This document shows positions 37,561 to 46,866 of a stretch of DNA of 64,000 bases, piece after piece (position 1 is the stretch's first letter; each line of letters starts with the position of its first letter). Source of the DNA: Nostoc sp. RI_552 (GTDB lineage Bacteria; Cyanobacteriota; Cyanobacteriia; Cyanobacteriales; Nostocaceae); assembly GCA_016124525.1 (NCBI GenBank), contig WGNO01000018.1, positions 62,001 through 126,000 of the forward strand, read 5' to 3'. The position numbers and the translations under genes are program-made. The notes under the pieces are model-generated. The model had not been told where the DNA came from. It searched no databases and saw nothing but the letters and a program-made list of their open reading frames with translations.

Positions 37561-38382
37561 TTAGTGAACCATTGGTGAGTGCTGAAGAACTTGATTTAAC
37601 TTGCCACTACGATAACCTTCTAAATCCAGGGTAACGTAGATAAATCCCAAACCCTGAAATGCAGAGACTACTGACTGTAAATTGGTGTTTAAGACAAAAT
37701 CTCTGATATCTGCTGGTAACAATTCAATCCGGGCTGTATCGCCTTCAGAACGCACGCGCAAATTCTGCCAACCCAGCTTTCGTAAATAAATTTCTGCTCT
37801 ACCCACCCTTTGCAACTTAGCTATGGTAATCTCTTCACCATAAGGAAAACGAGAACTCAGACAAGGTTGAGCGGGTTTATCCCACCAAGGTAAACCGAGT
37901 TGTTTTGAAAGTTGACGGACTTCAGCTTTAGTCACACCCACTTCTGCTAATGGCGATCGCGCCCCTCTTTCCTGAGCCGCTTGAATTCCTGGGCGGTAAT
38001 CGTGTAAATCATCAGCATTCACCCCATCCACCACGTAAGGATAACCTAGCTGCAAAGCTAAGGGTTTGAGAGTGTCATGCAACTCACTTTTGCAAAAATA
38101 ACAACGGTTGACAGGATTAGAACTGTAATTGGGATTGTCCATTTCGTGAGTTTGGACAATTTTATGGGCAATTCCCATGGTTGCTGCTTGGATTTTCGCA
38201 TCTTCTAATTCTTCAGGCAACAGCGAAGGTGAAACGGCTGTTACCGCCAAAGCGCTATCCCCCAACACATCATAAGCAATCTTGGCAACCAAAGTGCTAT
38301 CAATACCTCCAGAGTAAGCAATTAAAGCCTGCTCCATTTCGCGAAATAAAACTTTTAATTGTTCAAGTTTTTCTGTCAACAT
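37561..38382 (-). CDS. larE: LarE-type ATP-dependent sacrificial sulfur transferase
   Basis: 273 aa from ATG 38382. The PP-loop SGGIDSTLVAK near residue 24 adenylates substrate, and cysteines in NRCYFCK (near 113) and QPCLSSRF (near 174) are placed as in LarE enzymes that give up a cysteine sulfur to build the nickel-pincer cofactor. An extension to 38421 is possible but begins in unlikely text. Neighbouring larB/larC genes are not in the window, so the substrate in this organism is not settled. It may have lost its original downstream sequence to the adjoining TnpB relic. Confidence 0.88.
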   Translation of the reverse strand: MLTEKLEQLKVLFREMEQALIAYSGGIDSTLVAKIAYDVLGDSALAVTAVSPSLLPEELEDAKIQAATMGIAHKIVQTHEMDNPNYSSNPVNRCYFCKSELHDTLKPLALQLGYPYVVDGVNADDLHDYRPGIQAAQERGARSPLAEVGVTKAEVRQLSKQLGLPWWDKPAQPCLSSRFPYGEEITIAKLQRVGRAEIYLRKLGWQNLRVRSEGDTARIELLPADIRDFVLNTNLQSVVSAFQGLGFIYVTLDLEGYRSGKLNQVLQHSPMVH

Positions 38383-38453
38383 GATTCCCCAATCTGGGTA
38401 TACCTCATAGCACCTAGCCAATTCTATCTTAGATAAAAAATGAATGTTCTTGA

Positions 38454-40298
38454 CTAATGCCCCGTTTTGGTAACCCTACTCGACACTTTACAATACTTAG
38501 CTACCAGATTACCTAAAACAGGCAAATCAATAGGTTTAGAGATATATTCATCGACTCCAGCAGCTAAACAAGTTTCGCGATCGCCTTTCATTGCCATTGC
38601 TGTTTGCACAATTACTGGAATCATTTGATAATTGGGTCTTTCCCGTAGCTGCTGTACCAGTTTTAAACCATTTCCATCTGGCAGGAGAATATCCATTAAA
38701 ATCACTATTGGATTTAACTGTGTAAGTGCTGACCACATTTCCCCAGCACTTTTGACCCAAGTTACCTGATATCCCAATGTACCTAGATAAATTCTGATCA
38801 GCTCGCCATTGGGTAAATCATTTTCCACCAACAAAATATTCAGAGAAGAACTAGGGACAATTAGTGTAGATTCTCCTTCCTCCTGTTGATGTTTGTCTTG
38901 GTCAGAAGCCACTATCTTCTCCAAATCTAATTCATATTTCTCTAGTTCTCCCACAGGTTTCACAGGAAGGATGATGGTAAAACGCGAACCATGATCAACT
39001 TCCGATTCCACTTCCAGCCAACCACCATGAATTTCCACCAATTTCCGAGTTACGGTTAACCCCAAACCACTACCTTCACTGCGATGAACTACAGAATTAG
39101 CAACTTGAAAATAAGGTTGAAATAGTTGCTCTTGGTTTTCTGGGGAAATGCCAACACCAGTATCCCAAACAATAAAATGTACAAATCCATCTTTGGGCAA
39201 AACTTCTAAACCAACAGTACCTGTTTTGGTAAACTTGAGGGCATTGAACAGCAAATTCAACAGCATTTGCTTCAGTCGCAAAGGGTCAGCAACCATAGTT
39301 GTGACATCAGGGTGTAATTTCAGATCTAGTTTCAAACCCTTATTCGCTGCTTTCTCTTTGACTAGTGCCAAAACATTACGACACATTTCTCGGACATTAA
39401 TATTTTCCCATTCCACCTCTAGCTGATTAGCTTCAATTTTGGAGAGGTCTAAAATATCATTAATCAGCGTTAGTAAGTGCTTACCACTAGATTGAATGAT
39501 TCTTAAATACTCTTGGTGATTTTCTTTGGTGGGTTTGTAGCCTTGGGCTAAGAGTAGTTGACTAAAACCGATGATAGAACTTAACGGTGTACGAATTTCG
39601 TGACTGGTATTAGCCAAAAACTGGTTTTTAAGTTGATTGGTGCGCTCCAGTTTTTCATTACAACTACCTAACTGTTGCGACTGTTGCTGCAAAGATTGTA
39701 TTTTTTGCATTTGTGCCAGTGCAGTCACACACTGCTTAATGGCTCGTTCCAGCAATTGCGATCTCAGTTGAGATTGGTATGGTGTGAGTGATTTTTGATC
39801 ATACTTTGGCAGCGTTTTAGAAATGATTAGCCAACCAATCACAGCCCCAGCATCGTCAGTTAAGCACCGCACATGATTTGGTTCTTCGCTCTCCAGCCGC
39901 TCTAAATCTTCCACTGCTATGATTGCTTGGAGTTGCCATTGCAATTTTTTGTCTTCCTGCTTTAGAAATATAAACTGTGGAGATGGCGAGGAAGAGTAAG
40001 AAATATAACAAATTTGAGCAATTTCTGCCTTGGGTTGAAACAGGGCGATGGCCACTGTCATACCATTAAAGGCTATGCTCAGCTCGTTCACCGCAGTTTG
40101 GAAGATTTCTGCTGCTGTGGTTCTGCACTGTAATACACTACCATAACCCACAAGTAGGCAATCATTAAGGCGACTTTGCAACTGGTTCAAGCTGCGCTCC
40201 AGCCACAACTCGGCACTAAGTTGCTGTATTGTTGTCAAAAGTGTTGACGTTTCATCTACAGATGAGTTTTGTTCTGGTAAGCTTGAATATTGCTGCAT
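38454..40298 (-). CDS. Hybrid sensor histidine kinase with C-terminal receiver
   Basis: 614 aa: a GAF-like sensory region (about 55-195), a short coiled coil (QSLQQQSQQLGSC), HisKA with NTSHEIRTPLSS (histidine near 233), HATPase with LLFNALKFTKTG, DTGVGIS and GSGLGLTV, and a receiver domain (about 485-605) with LLVEND and ILMDILLPDG (phospho-accepting aspartate near 535) and a lysine in YISKPI. Cytoplasmic, no transmembrane segment. It is probably the start of a phosphorelay with a partner elsewhere. It lies upstream of larE on the same strand and divergent from the permease gene. Confidence 0.93.
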   Translation of the reverse strand: MQQYSSLPEQNSSVDETSTLLTTIQQLSAELWLERSLNQLQSRLNDCLLVGYGSVLQCRTTAAEIFQTAVNELSIAFNGMTVAIALFQPKAEIAQICYISYSSSPSPQFIFLKQEDKKLQWQLQAIIAVEDLERLESEEPNHVRCLTDDAGAVIGWLIISKTLPKYDQKSLTPYQSQLRSQLLERAIKQCVTALAQMQKIQSLQQQSQQLGSCNEKLERTNQLKNQFLANTSHEIRTPLSSIIGFSQLLLAQGYKPTKENHQEYLRIIQSSGKHLLTLINDILDLSKIEANQLEVEWENINVREMCRNVLALVKEKAANKGLKLDLKLHPDVTTMVADPLRLKQMLLNLLFNALKFTKTGTVGLEVLPKDGFVHFIVWDTGVGISPENQEQLFQPYFQVANSVVHRSEGSGLGLTVTRKLVEIHGGWLEVESEVDHGSRFTIILPVKPVGELEKYELDLEKIVASDQDKHQQEEGESTLIVPSSSLNILLVENDLPNGELIRIYLGTLGYQVTWVKSAGEMWSALTQLNPIVILMDILLPDGNGLKLVQQLRERPNYQMIPVIVQTAMAMKGDRETCLAAGVDEYISKPIDLPVLGNLVAKYCKVSSRVTKTGH

Positions 40299-40482
40299 GG
40301 TCGGCTAGACCGCTGAACAACTTTGGCGAGGCACAAAAAAGAGAACAAGATTTTATGTATATTAACTTACTATTGCCTTTTGTTTACAATTGATAACTTA
40401 TAGTTTTGATAACTAGTAAAAAGCATGATTATCTGAAATCAACCTCCAGGTATTTTCAGGAGTAACTATTGAGATAAAACTA

Positions 40483-41349
40483 ATGGATACACAAATTGCC
40501 CAACTCATTATCAATGGCATTGCTGTAGGAAGCATTATTGCTTTAGCAGCGGTGGGACTTACACTTACCTACGGTATTTTACGCTTATCTAATTTTGCTC
40601 ACGGGGACTTTCTCACTTTAGGAGCGTACTTGACTTTGTTAGTAAATGCCGCTGGCATCAATATTTGGCTATCCATGATTTTGGCAGCAACGGGAACAGT
40701 AGCAGCAATGCTGCTTTCAGAACAACTATTGTGGTCAAGAATGCGTTCTATTCGTGCCACTTCCACCACGCTGATTATTATCTCTATTGGACTGGCTTTA
40801 TTCTTACGCAATGGCATTATTTTTCTCTGGGGAGGCCAGAACAAAAATTATCAATTACCCGTGACCACTGCTTTGAATATTTTTGGTCTTAGGATACCGC
40901 AAAATCAATTGTTGGTATTGGGGTTAGCCGTGCTAGCAATTTTGGGGCTGCACTATCTCCTGCAAAATACCAAAATTGGTAAAGCAATGCGAGCCGTTGC
41001 AGATGATTTAGATTTAGCTAGAGTTTCTGGTATTAATGTAGAACAAGTCATCCTTTGGACTTGGATCATTGCTGGTACATTCACCTCCTTAGGTGGGAGT
41101 ATGTATGGATTGATTACAGCTGTCCGCCCGAATATGGGTTGGTTTTTGATTTTACCCTTATTCGCTTCAGTCATTTTAGGAGGTATTGGTAATCCCTACG
41201 GAGCCATCGCTGGGGCTTTAATTATTGGTGTAGCCCAAGAACTCAGCACCCTCTGGATAGGTTCACAGTACAAACAAGGTATAGCGTTGTTGATGATGAT
41301 TTTGGTGCTGCTCATTCGCCCCAAAGGTTTATTTAAAGGTACGATTTGA
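40483..41349 (+). CDS. Branched-chain amino acid ABC transporter permease, LivH-type
   Basis: 288 aa with about eight membrane helices. Signature segments are GIAVGSIIALAAVGLTLTYGILRLSNFAHGDF at the N-terminus (read in parts), the loop KIGKAMRAVADDLDLARVSGIN near 164-185 that docks the ATPase, and ILGGIGNPYGAIAGALIIG near 230-250. In Anabaena the neutral amino acid N-I system uses such a permease (NatC/NatD); I cannot say which this is. No ATPase or binding-protein gene is adjacent, so the transporter's other parts lie elsewhere. Confidence 0.9.
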   Translation: MDTQIAQLIINGIAVGSIIALAAVGLTLTYGILRLSNFAHGDFLTLGAYLTLLVNAAGINIWLSMILAATGTVAAMLLSEQLLWSRMRSIRATSTTLIIISIGLALFLRNGIIFLWGGQNKNYQLPVTTALNIFGLRIPQNQLLVLGLAVLAILGLHYLLQNTKIGKAMRAVADDLDLARVSGINVEQVILWTWIIAGTFTSLGGSMYGLITAVRPNMGWFLILPLFASVILGGIGNPYGAIAGALIIGVAQELSTLWIGSQYKQGIALLMMILVLLIRPKGLFKGTI

Positions 41350-41370
41350 ACAGCACCACTCCACTTCTAA

Positions 41371-41505
41371 TTATTCAATAATGTGGAAATAATAAGCTGC
41401 AACCAAAAAGTTAACAGCTAATAACAGCAATGCCCAACCAGCACGAAAAGTGTATGGGGGTTTAGCTCCTGTTGCTGGAACCGGTGAATTTTGAACTTTA
41501 GCCAT
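41371..41505 (-). CDS. psaX: Photosystem I subunit PsaX-like
   Basis: A 44-aa protein starting at ATG 41505 with a good aaggag Shine-Dalgarno 8 nt upstream. A polar N-terminus (AKVQNSPVPATGAK) leads into PPYTFRAGWALLLLAVNF and LVAAYYFHIIE, one membrane helix with the FR-x-x-WA-x-LLLA-x-NFLVAAYYF pattern of PsaX, a peripheral photosystem I subunit of some cyanobacteria. The frame is open further upstream to 41640, overlapping the lipA end, but that longer start has no support. It lies just downstream of lipA on the same strand. Confidence 0.85.
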   Translation of the reverse strand: MAKVQNSPVPATGAKPPYTFRAGWALLLLAVNFLVAAYYFHIIE

Positions 41506-41636
41506 TACTTGTTCTCCTTCTTGCTTGACTTTCTCAGAAATACCAAACAGCTGTACCAAAAACCCAAATTCTTTAGAAATATTTGTGTCTTTGGGACTTT
41601 TAACTGGGGATTGAGGACTAGACTTGTCCCCACCCC

Positions 41637-42548
41637 TCATCCCCCCTCACCCGCATGGTAAGAACTACGAACTAAAGGTCCGGAGCGGACGTGGTTGAAT
41701 CCCATTTCCCATGCTACGCCCGCCAAGGCGTCAAATTCTTCTGGTGTCCAGTATTTTTGCACAGGTAAATGTTCTAAAGAAGGACGCATATACTGGCCAA
41801 TGGTCAGGCGATCGCATCCCACAGCCCTTAAATCCGCCATCGTTTCGATGACTTCCTCCTTGGTTTCACCGTGTCCCAGCATTACACCTGATTTAGTAGG
41901 AATACTCGAATCAATTTCTTTAACTGTGGCCAGCACTCCCAAAGAGCGATCATACTTTGCCCCTCGACGTACAGGGCCTGTTAACCGCCGCACTGTCTCC
42001 ACATTGTGATTAAAACAAGCTGGCTTGGCTTTCACAATTGTGGCTATCCTTTGCCGTTGACCTGATTCCCCAACACCGATACCACCCCAAAAATCTGGGG
42101 TCAGCACTTCAATTTGCGTATCTGGATTTAATCGGCGAATAGTATCCATAGTCTCAACAAAATGCCCCGCTCCCTGATCTGGTAAATCATCACGAGCCAC
42201 CGAAGTCAGCACCACATACCTCAATTCCAAAAGCTGCACTGCTTCTGCTACTTTTCTTGGTTCCTCTGAGTCAACAGGCATTGGTGCATGACCTTTATCT
42301 ACTTGACAAAAAGCACAAGAACGTGTACAGACTGGACCTAATAGTAAGAAAGTTGCGGTTTTTTGTGCATAGCACTCGCCTCGGTTGGGGCATCGTCCTT
42401 CTTCACAAATTGTATGAATTTGGCGTTGCTTAATAATACGTTGTACAGTGGAAAGCTCACTAGCTTTGCCAATGGAACGACGTAACCAGCTAGGCATTGC
42501 CGTAATTTCTGACTTGATTTGGGCTGGTTGTAGCGAAGTCATAGACAT
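41637..42548 (-). CDS. lipA: Lipoyl synthase
   Basis: Radical-SAM enzyme that inserts two sulfurs into protein-bound octanoate. Both iron-sulfur cluster motifs are present: the auxiliary cluster [12 protein letters not shown] near 48-59 and the radical-SAM CTRSCAFC near 74-81, plus the C-terminal RSSYHAGE serine ligand. 303 aa is normal length. Other family motifs: [13 protein letters not shown] and NHNVETV. It is followed by psaX. Confidence 0.96.
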   Translation of the reverse strand: MSMTSLQPAQIKSEITAMPSWLRRSIGKASELSTVQRIIKQRQIHTICEEGRCPNRGECYAQKTATFLLLGPVCTRSCAFCQVDKGHAPMPVDSEEPRKVAEAVQLLELRYVVLTSVARDDLPDQGAGHFVETMDTIRRLNPDTQIEVLTPDFWGGIGVGESGQRQRIATIVKAKPACFNHNVETVRRLTGPVRRGAKYDRSLGVLATVKEIDSSIPTKSGVMLGHGETKEEVIETMADLRAVGCDRLTIGQYMRPSLEHLPVQKYWTPEEFDALAGVAWEMGFNHVRSGPLVRSSYHAGEGG

Positions 42549-42658
42549 CCAAGCAATATCTAAAAGTAGTTTGGGGCGAATTTCCTATGCACTAAAGCAA
42601 GGTTCCATCCCTAGGTATCACCATGACACAAATTTGCGAAAATATAAGCAATAGTTTT

Positions 42659-43891
42659 TTATTGAATACCACTATTATTTGATTTTTGGCAAAACTTATT
42701 GGTATCTAAAGAACCAAGCCCATGGCGAATTTTTTGGATGTCTGTTGTTGCTAAACTTAAATACATTTGTTGCAATTCTGGGGACAAATCAGGGTTTTTC
42801 ATCAAATGTTCTATCCTGCTTTCAACACTGGAAAGCAACTTATCTAAATTTTCGTCAGGAATTATGTATTGTTTCTCTACTTGTTTTGAATATGGCTGTA
42901 CAAATAATTCTGTAGAGTTAGTTTCCTCCCTGGGATGTTGCTCTTTCTTAGCTTCTAATTCAGCTACAGTTCGTTGCAAAGTTTCTATAACTCCATACAT
43001 TTCTAGCGGGTCAAATATCCGTAACAAGCTGGTTTGAGTGACGATACCTAACTTTGCTCCCCAATCCCAGGATACAACTAATCGCTGTACTCGCCGCCGT
43101 TGCATTTCTTGATGGGCAGACCATAGAGAATCTTCCGGACTAAGCAAAAATAAAGGTGTACTCATCACTGTTTTTGCATCAATTTGAGCCAAATTAAGTC
43201 CTAATGACTGAAATTGTACTATATCTCGTTCTGTAACAATCCCCACAGGCTTAATAGCATGCAGAACATCATTCCAGGAATCAATTTTGGTTATCACTAT
43301 GCAACTAACTTGATGAGTTGCCATCATCTGCGCCAAGCTGAGAACAGAAGTTGTTGGTGATGCATGAATCACCTGAGTAGTCATGACCTCTGATACCCGT
43401 CGCATTTTTAGCAAATTTGTGGGGCGTAAAACTTGCCTAATACTTTCTGGAGAGACAATTCCCACCACTTGCTTGTCTTGATTGACTATCACCAAATGGC
43501 GAATTCGATACCGCCTAAACAAAAACAGTGCCGCAAAGATATCCCGAAATGCACTTTCTGATAGCGTAATCACTGGATGCGCCATCACATCAGTTATTTT
43601 CACACTGGCAAAATCTTTAGCCACCGCCGTCAATCTGACAATATCTCGCTCTGTGAAAATGCCCAGTAATTCTGTTCCCTCCATGACTAAAACACAACTG
43701 GAGCGTGTCCCTTGCATCGAATCAGACGTAATTGTTGAATCGAAATTAGGTAATAAACAACAATTACCTCGCGTTTGACTCATTAAATTCACAACATCAA
43801 TTAGGGCGGTATCAGGGGAAACAACCAATGGCTGCCTATCTATAGCATCTTCTAAACAGGGAACGCCAATCTGTGGGTCATCAATTTGCAT
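42659..43891 (-). CDS. Protein with four CBS domains
   Basis: 410 aa with two CBS pairs (about 10-150 and 165-300): motifs LGIFTERDIVR, VVGIVSPESIR, PVGIVTERDIVQ and LGIVTQTSLLR are repeated four times. The C-terminal 110 residues form a coiled coil (IETLQRTVAELEAKKEQ) plus a tail with QQMYLSLATTDIQK. CBS pairs bind adenosine nucleotides and sense energy charge. The same arrangement heads many cyanobacterial signalling proteins; here no kinase domain follows. It is immediately upstream of lipA on the same strand (110 nt between). Confidence 0.88.
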   Translation of the reverse strand: MQIDDPQIGVPCLEDAIDRQPLVVSPDTALIDVVNLMSQTRGNCCLLPNFDSTITSDSMQGTRSSCVLVMEGTELLGIFTERDIVRLTAVAKDFASVKITDVMAHPVITLSESAFRDIFAALFLFRRYRIRHLVIVNQDKQVVGIVSPESIRQVLRPTNLLKMRRVSEVMTTQVIHASPTTSVLSLAQMMATHQVSCIVITKIDSWNDVLHAIKPVGIVTERDIVQFQSLGLNLAQIDAKTVMSTPLFLLSPEDSLWSAHQEMQRRRVQRLVVSWDWGAKLGIVTQTSLLRIFDPLEMYGVIETLQRTVAELEAKKEQHPREETNSTELFVQPYSKQVEKQYIIPDENLDKLLSSVESRIEHLMKNPDLSPELQQMYLSLATTDIQKIRHGLGSLDTNKFCQKSNNSGIQ

Positions 43892-44177
43892 ATTTCACAA
43901 TACTTTAGGGCTTTTGAACTGAGTATTTATGGATAGATAATGAAATTAATATGAAGTTTTGTAAATTTCTTCGCAAAATATACATTTATGTTTGCAAAAC
44001 TTAGCTATAATACGAGGGATGTAAAAGATAAATAGGCTGAAAAGCTTATTCATCAATAGAATAAACCTTGAAGAGGTAAATATGGGTTACAATTTAAACT
44101 GATCCAATAGGAAGTTCTGAAGTCCCTTGAAACAGAAGAGAAGATATTTTTGGTGTTTGGATCTAAATGGAACCAAT

Positions 44178-44528
44178 TCAATCTTCATCCATACCGGAAA
44201 TTCTTTGCATTTTGCCATAAAGCCTGTCTAGAACTCTTTTAACCGATACAGGTTGCCATTGGCGTCCTCGCTTGGTTGTATATCCTTGTTGATTTAGCCA
44301 GGTAGCAATTTGTGGCAGTGATTTTCCTGACTTGTGATGGCGGCGAATTAATTCGATAATCTCTTGTTCCGCAGGATTATCCACTAATTCACCAGCAACC
44401 GATTGTTGACCAAAAGCAGGTGAACCATAGCCTGCATATCCACCACCGGCTGCTTTAGCTCTCCGGGCTTGGTCTAGCTTTTTCCACAGGTAATGGTCTT
44501 TTGATTTTTCAGATGTCATTGTTTCCAC
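44178..44528 (-). CDS. Small protein with recombinase-like DNA-binding domain
   Basis: 116 aa (107 or more residues well-formed; the first codons allow a start three residues in). The middle reads QEIIELIRRHHKSGKSLPQIATWLNQQGYTTKRGRQWQPVSVKRVLDRL, in pieces, which matches the helix-turn-helix region of serine recombinases (resolvase/Recombinase family): a search helix, a linker, and a wHTH-like tail. The catalytic serine domain is absent, so it is a stand-alone DNA-binding protein or a remnant. The first 40 residues are Gly-rich and unlike a nuclease. It faces the adenylate-kinase cluster divergently. Confidence 0.6.
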   Translation of the reverse strand: METMTSEKSKDHYLWKKLDQARRAKAAGGGYAGYGSPAFGQQSVAGELVDNPAEQEIIELIRRHHKSGKSLPQIATWLNQQGYTTKRGRQWQPVSVKRVLDRLYGKMQRISGMDED

Positions 44529-44750
44529 AATTCAATTACCTCTGTCAACATCATATCTCAACTAACGGTCACTGCCAGTTAATGAGTGAGATGGTTGAAG
44601 CCTTTAAAAGCGTCTTTTTATCTCTGCATTTAGCTGGTAAGTTTTCAGCTATTGGTTTCAACAACAAGGAAACTACACATCTATTGCACAGAGCTATGCT
44701 CTTAGTTGTTTATTTCATCTCATTTTCAGTTCGTGATAGGGGGTGTTGGA

Positions 44751-45392
44751 ATGCGATTGATTTTGCTGGGAGTACCAGGTACTGGTAAGGGTACCCAAGC
44801 AGCTATACTGTCGAAACAATGGCAAATCCCGCATATTTCCACTGGTGAAATATTACGTCAGGCCATCGCTGACAAAACTTCTTTAGGCTTGAAGGCAAAG
44901 GCGTATGTAGAGAAAGGTGATTTGGTTCCAGACCATTTAATCTTTCATATCATCCGCCACCGCTTGAGTCATTCATCTGCCCAACGAGGTTGGATATTAG
45001 ATGGATTTCCTAGTAATTTATCCCAAGCAAGGTTTCTGGATGAATTATTAGAAACTTTACGGCATTCTTACAACCGAGTTTTCAGTTTTTATGTCCCAAT
45101 TGATGTTTTGGTACAGAGGTTGCAACAACGGGGTCGTTCAGATGATAATCCTGAATTCATTTGTAGGCGACTAGAAGTTTATCAAGAACAAACCGCTCCC
45201 TTAATTCAGCATTATCGTCGCCAAGGTTGTCTAACTGTGATTAATGGCGATCGCTCAGTTGAAATAGTGAGTGAATTTTTACAAGCTTCTTTTTGCGAGT
45301 CTAGTTTGCTGCCTAACCAAACAACCTTAAGTGTTAGGAGAAAACTCATCACCCCCAGGAAAACAAATTCTATCTACATGACGCAAAAATAA
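44751..45392 (+). CDS. adk: Adenylate kinase family protein (divergent paralog)
   Basis: 213 aa from ATG 44751, after aggggg. LLGVPGTGKGTQAAIL is the P-loop, ISTGEILRQAI and LDGFPSN follow, with VQRLQQRGRSDDNPEFICRRLEVY as a short LID. Adenylate kinases interconvert ATP, ADP and AMP. The text departs from the usual essential Adk (PGTGKG for PGAGKG), and the C-terminal tail is variable, so this is likely a second copy. It opens a same-strand cluster with thioredoxin and two CBS proteins, which suggests a role in sensing or balancing adenylate and redox state. Confidence 0.85.
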   Translation: MRLILLGVPGTGKGTQAAILSKQWQIPHISTGEILRQAIADKTSLGLKAKAYVEKGDLVPDHLIFHIIRHRLSHSSAQRGWILDGFPSNLSQARFLDELLETLRHSYNRVFSFYVPIDVLVQRLQQRGRSDDNPEFICRRLEVYQEQTAPLIQHYRRQGCLTVINGDRSVEIVSEFLQASFCESSLLPNQTTLSVRRKLITPRKTNSIYMTQK

Positions 45393-45632
45393 AGGGAAAA
45401 GCGGGAATATTTTATGCGTAAGAGGAAAACAATAAGAAGGCTGAAAGTTTTATTTCATCATGGTTACAACTCTTTGTCAACAGATAACTTCACTCATTGC
45501 CATTGCACCTTATCTTTTACTATTTCGGCTTTCATAATTAGCAATCAATCATTTTAATTTCCCAGAGCAACCTATTGCTACTTATAAAGTTAGATAACAA
45601 ATAATGGTATCAAAATTCAAAAAGGAGTTCTT

Positions 45633-45953
45633 ATGACCACTGTTGAATATATCCAAGAACACGAATTTAAGTCGTTTTTAAGTCAGAATAACCTGGTTGT
45701 AGTAGATTTCACCGCCACTTGGTGTGGACCTTGTAAGATGGTTAGTCCTTTAATGGATAAACTAGCTGAAGAATTCAAAGATCGCGCCAAAGTAGTCAAA
45801 TTAGACTTAGATCAAAACCAAAGTGTTGCTAAAAGTTTAGGCATCCGCAGTATCCCTACAGTTATTTTTTTCAAAAATGGTGAACCGTTAGAAAAAATCG
45901 TTGGGGTAGTTGCTTATGAAAAATTCAGCGCAGCTCTAACCAATATACTTTAA
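45633..45953 (+). CDS. trxA: Thioredoxin
   Basis: 106 aa with the redox motif WCGPCK near residue 31-36 and the cis-proline loop RSIPTVIFF near 75. It has aaaaaggag before the ATG. Family length is normal. It is one of several thioredoxins expected in a cyanobacterium. Its neighbours (adenylate kinase, zinc ribbon, CBS-CP12-like proteins) point to redox control of carbon metabolism. Confidence 0.94.
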   Translation: MTTVEYIQEHEFKSFLSQNNLVVVDFTATWCGPCKMVSPLMDKLAEEFKDRAKVVKLDLDQNQSVAKSLGIRSIPTVIFFKNGEPLEKIVGVVAYEKFSAALTNIL

Positions 45954-45975
45954 CCATTCTTGAGGAAATTGCTCT

Positions 45976-46290
45976 ATGCAGAGAGCACAGATAATACGAT
46001 GTCCTAATTGCGGTGGTCAAGCACAACGTCAGTTTTTAACTGATAGAAAACTAGCTGACAGACATTGTTTAGTTAATCAAATTATCCGTACAGAGTGTCG
46101 ATTTTGTGACTATCTCATGGTGATGCGCTGTCTGGATGGAAGTGTAATTGAAGCCTATGCACCTGGTATAAAAAGCAGTTTTAGACCATCAACTACATCT
46201 GATACTAATCACGAGCAAATGTTGGTGATTAGTAAATCGACTTCCTTAAGATCTAATTCGAGACATTTACCCAATCCAAGCAAAATCTGA
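45976..46290 (+). CDS. Zinc-ribbon hypothetical protein
   Basis: 104 aa with CPNCGGQA near residue 9 and ECRFCDYLMVMRC near 40-52, two cysteine pairs likely holding zinc. Homologues in cyanobacteria are often labelled PriA-like, but the protein has no helicase domain, so I treat that label as wrong. The C-terminal 40 residues are Ser-rich and probably disordered. It sits 22 nt after trxA and 33 nt before the first CBS protein, so it is part of the same transcription unit. Confidence 0.7.
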   Translation: MQRAQIIRCPNCGGQAQRQFLTDRKLADRHCLVNQIIRTECRFCDYLMVMRCLDGSVIEAYAPGIKSSFRPSTTSDTNHEQMLVISKSTSLRSNSRHLPNPSKI

Positions 46291-46323
46291 CAAATTCACA
46301 CTCATTTCTCTAGGAGTTTAACT

Positions 46324-46779
46324 ATGATGAAAGCAGAAGAAATTATGACCACAAAAGTGGTAACAGTTCGTGGTTCAGCAACAGTGACGGAAGCGTTAAC
46401 ACTGATGAAAGAAAATAAACTTCACTCTCTAGTTGTGGAACCACGCACAGAAAATGACCCCTATGGCATCATAAGTGAAACTGATATTGTTTACAACATT
46501 GCCGCCTATGGCAAAGACCCTAAACAAGTGCGAGTTTACGAAATTATGACTAAGCCTTGTATTGTGGTTAATCCTGAGTTAGGTGTCGAGTATGTAGCTC
46601 GCTTGTTTGCTAGTACAGGTATTCGTCGCGCTCCCGTAATTAAAGGTAAATTGTTAGGAATTATATCAATTACCGATATTCTCAGAAAAAGTGACTTTGT
46701 TGAAAATCCAAAAAGCAATTTTGCCATGTATTGTGAAGAATTCCCTGACGCTCCAGAAGCAAGAATCTACGAGGATTAA
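46324..46779 (+). CDS. CBS-pair protein with C-terminal half of a CP12-like motif
   Basis: 151 aa. One CBS pair occupies about 1-125: AEEIMTTKVVTV, then YGIISETDIVYN, then KLLGIISITDILRK. The last 20 residues (YCEEFPDAPEARIYED) match the C-terminal half of CP12, the protein that bridges GAPDH and PRK in the dark, but with the second cysteine replaced by alanine (EAR where CP12 has ECR). The ATG follows AGGAG by 7 nt. It is 87 nt upstream of a close paralog; the two share long identical stretches of DNA. CBS-CP12 fusions are known in cyanobacteria; only the tail of CP12 is present here. Confidence 0.85.
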   Translation: MMKAEEIMTTKVVTVRGSATVTEALTLMKENKLHSLVVEPRTENDPYGIISETDIVYNIAAYGKDPKQVRVYEIMTKPCIVVNPELGVEYVARLFASTGIRRAPVIKGKLLGIISITDILRKSDFVENPKSNFAMYCEEFPDAPEARIYED

Positions 46780-46866
46780 ATCTCAGAATTCATTGTTTTT
46801 TTCCATAGTCCACTAATTACCCAACAACATTGTTCAATTCAACTATTCAAAGGAATTTCTAACCAT

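Noticed and set aside
44178-44528. Possible full serine recombinase
   Set aside because: Only the DNA-binding part is present; no catalytic serine domain upstream in any frame.
45414-45557. 47-codon ORF between the adenylate kinase and thioredoxin genes
   Set aside because: No ribosome site and low-complexity text; probably noncoding.
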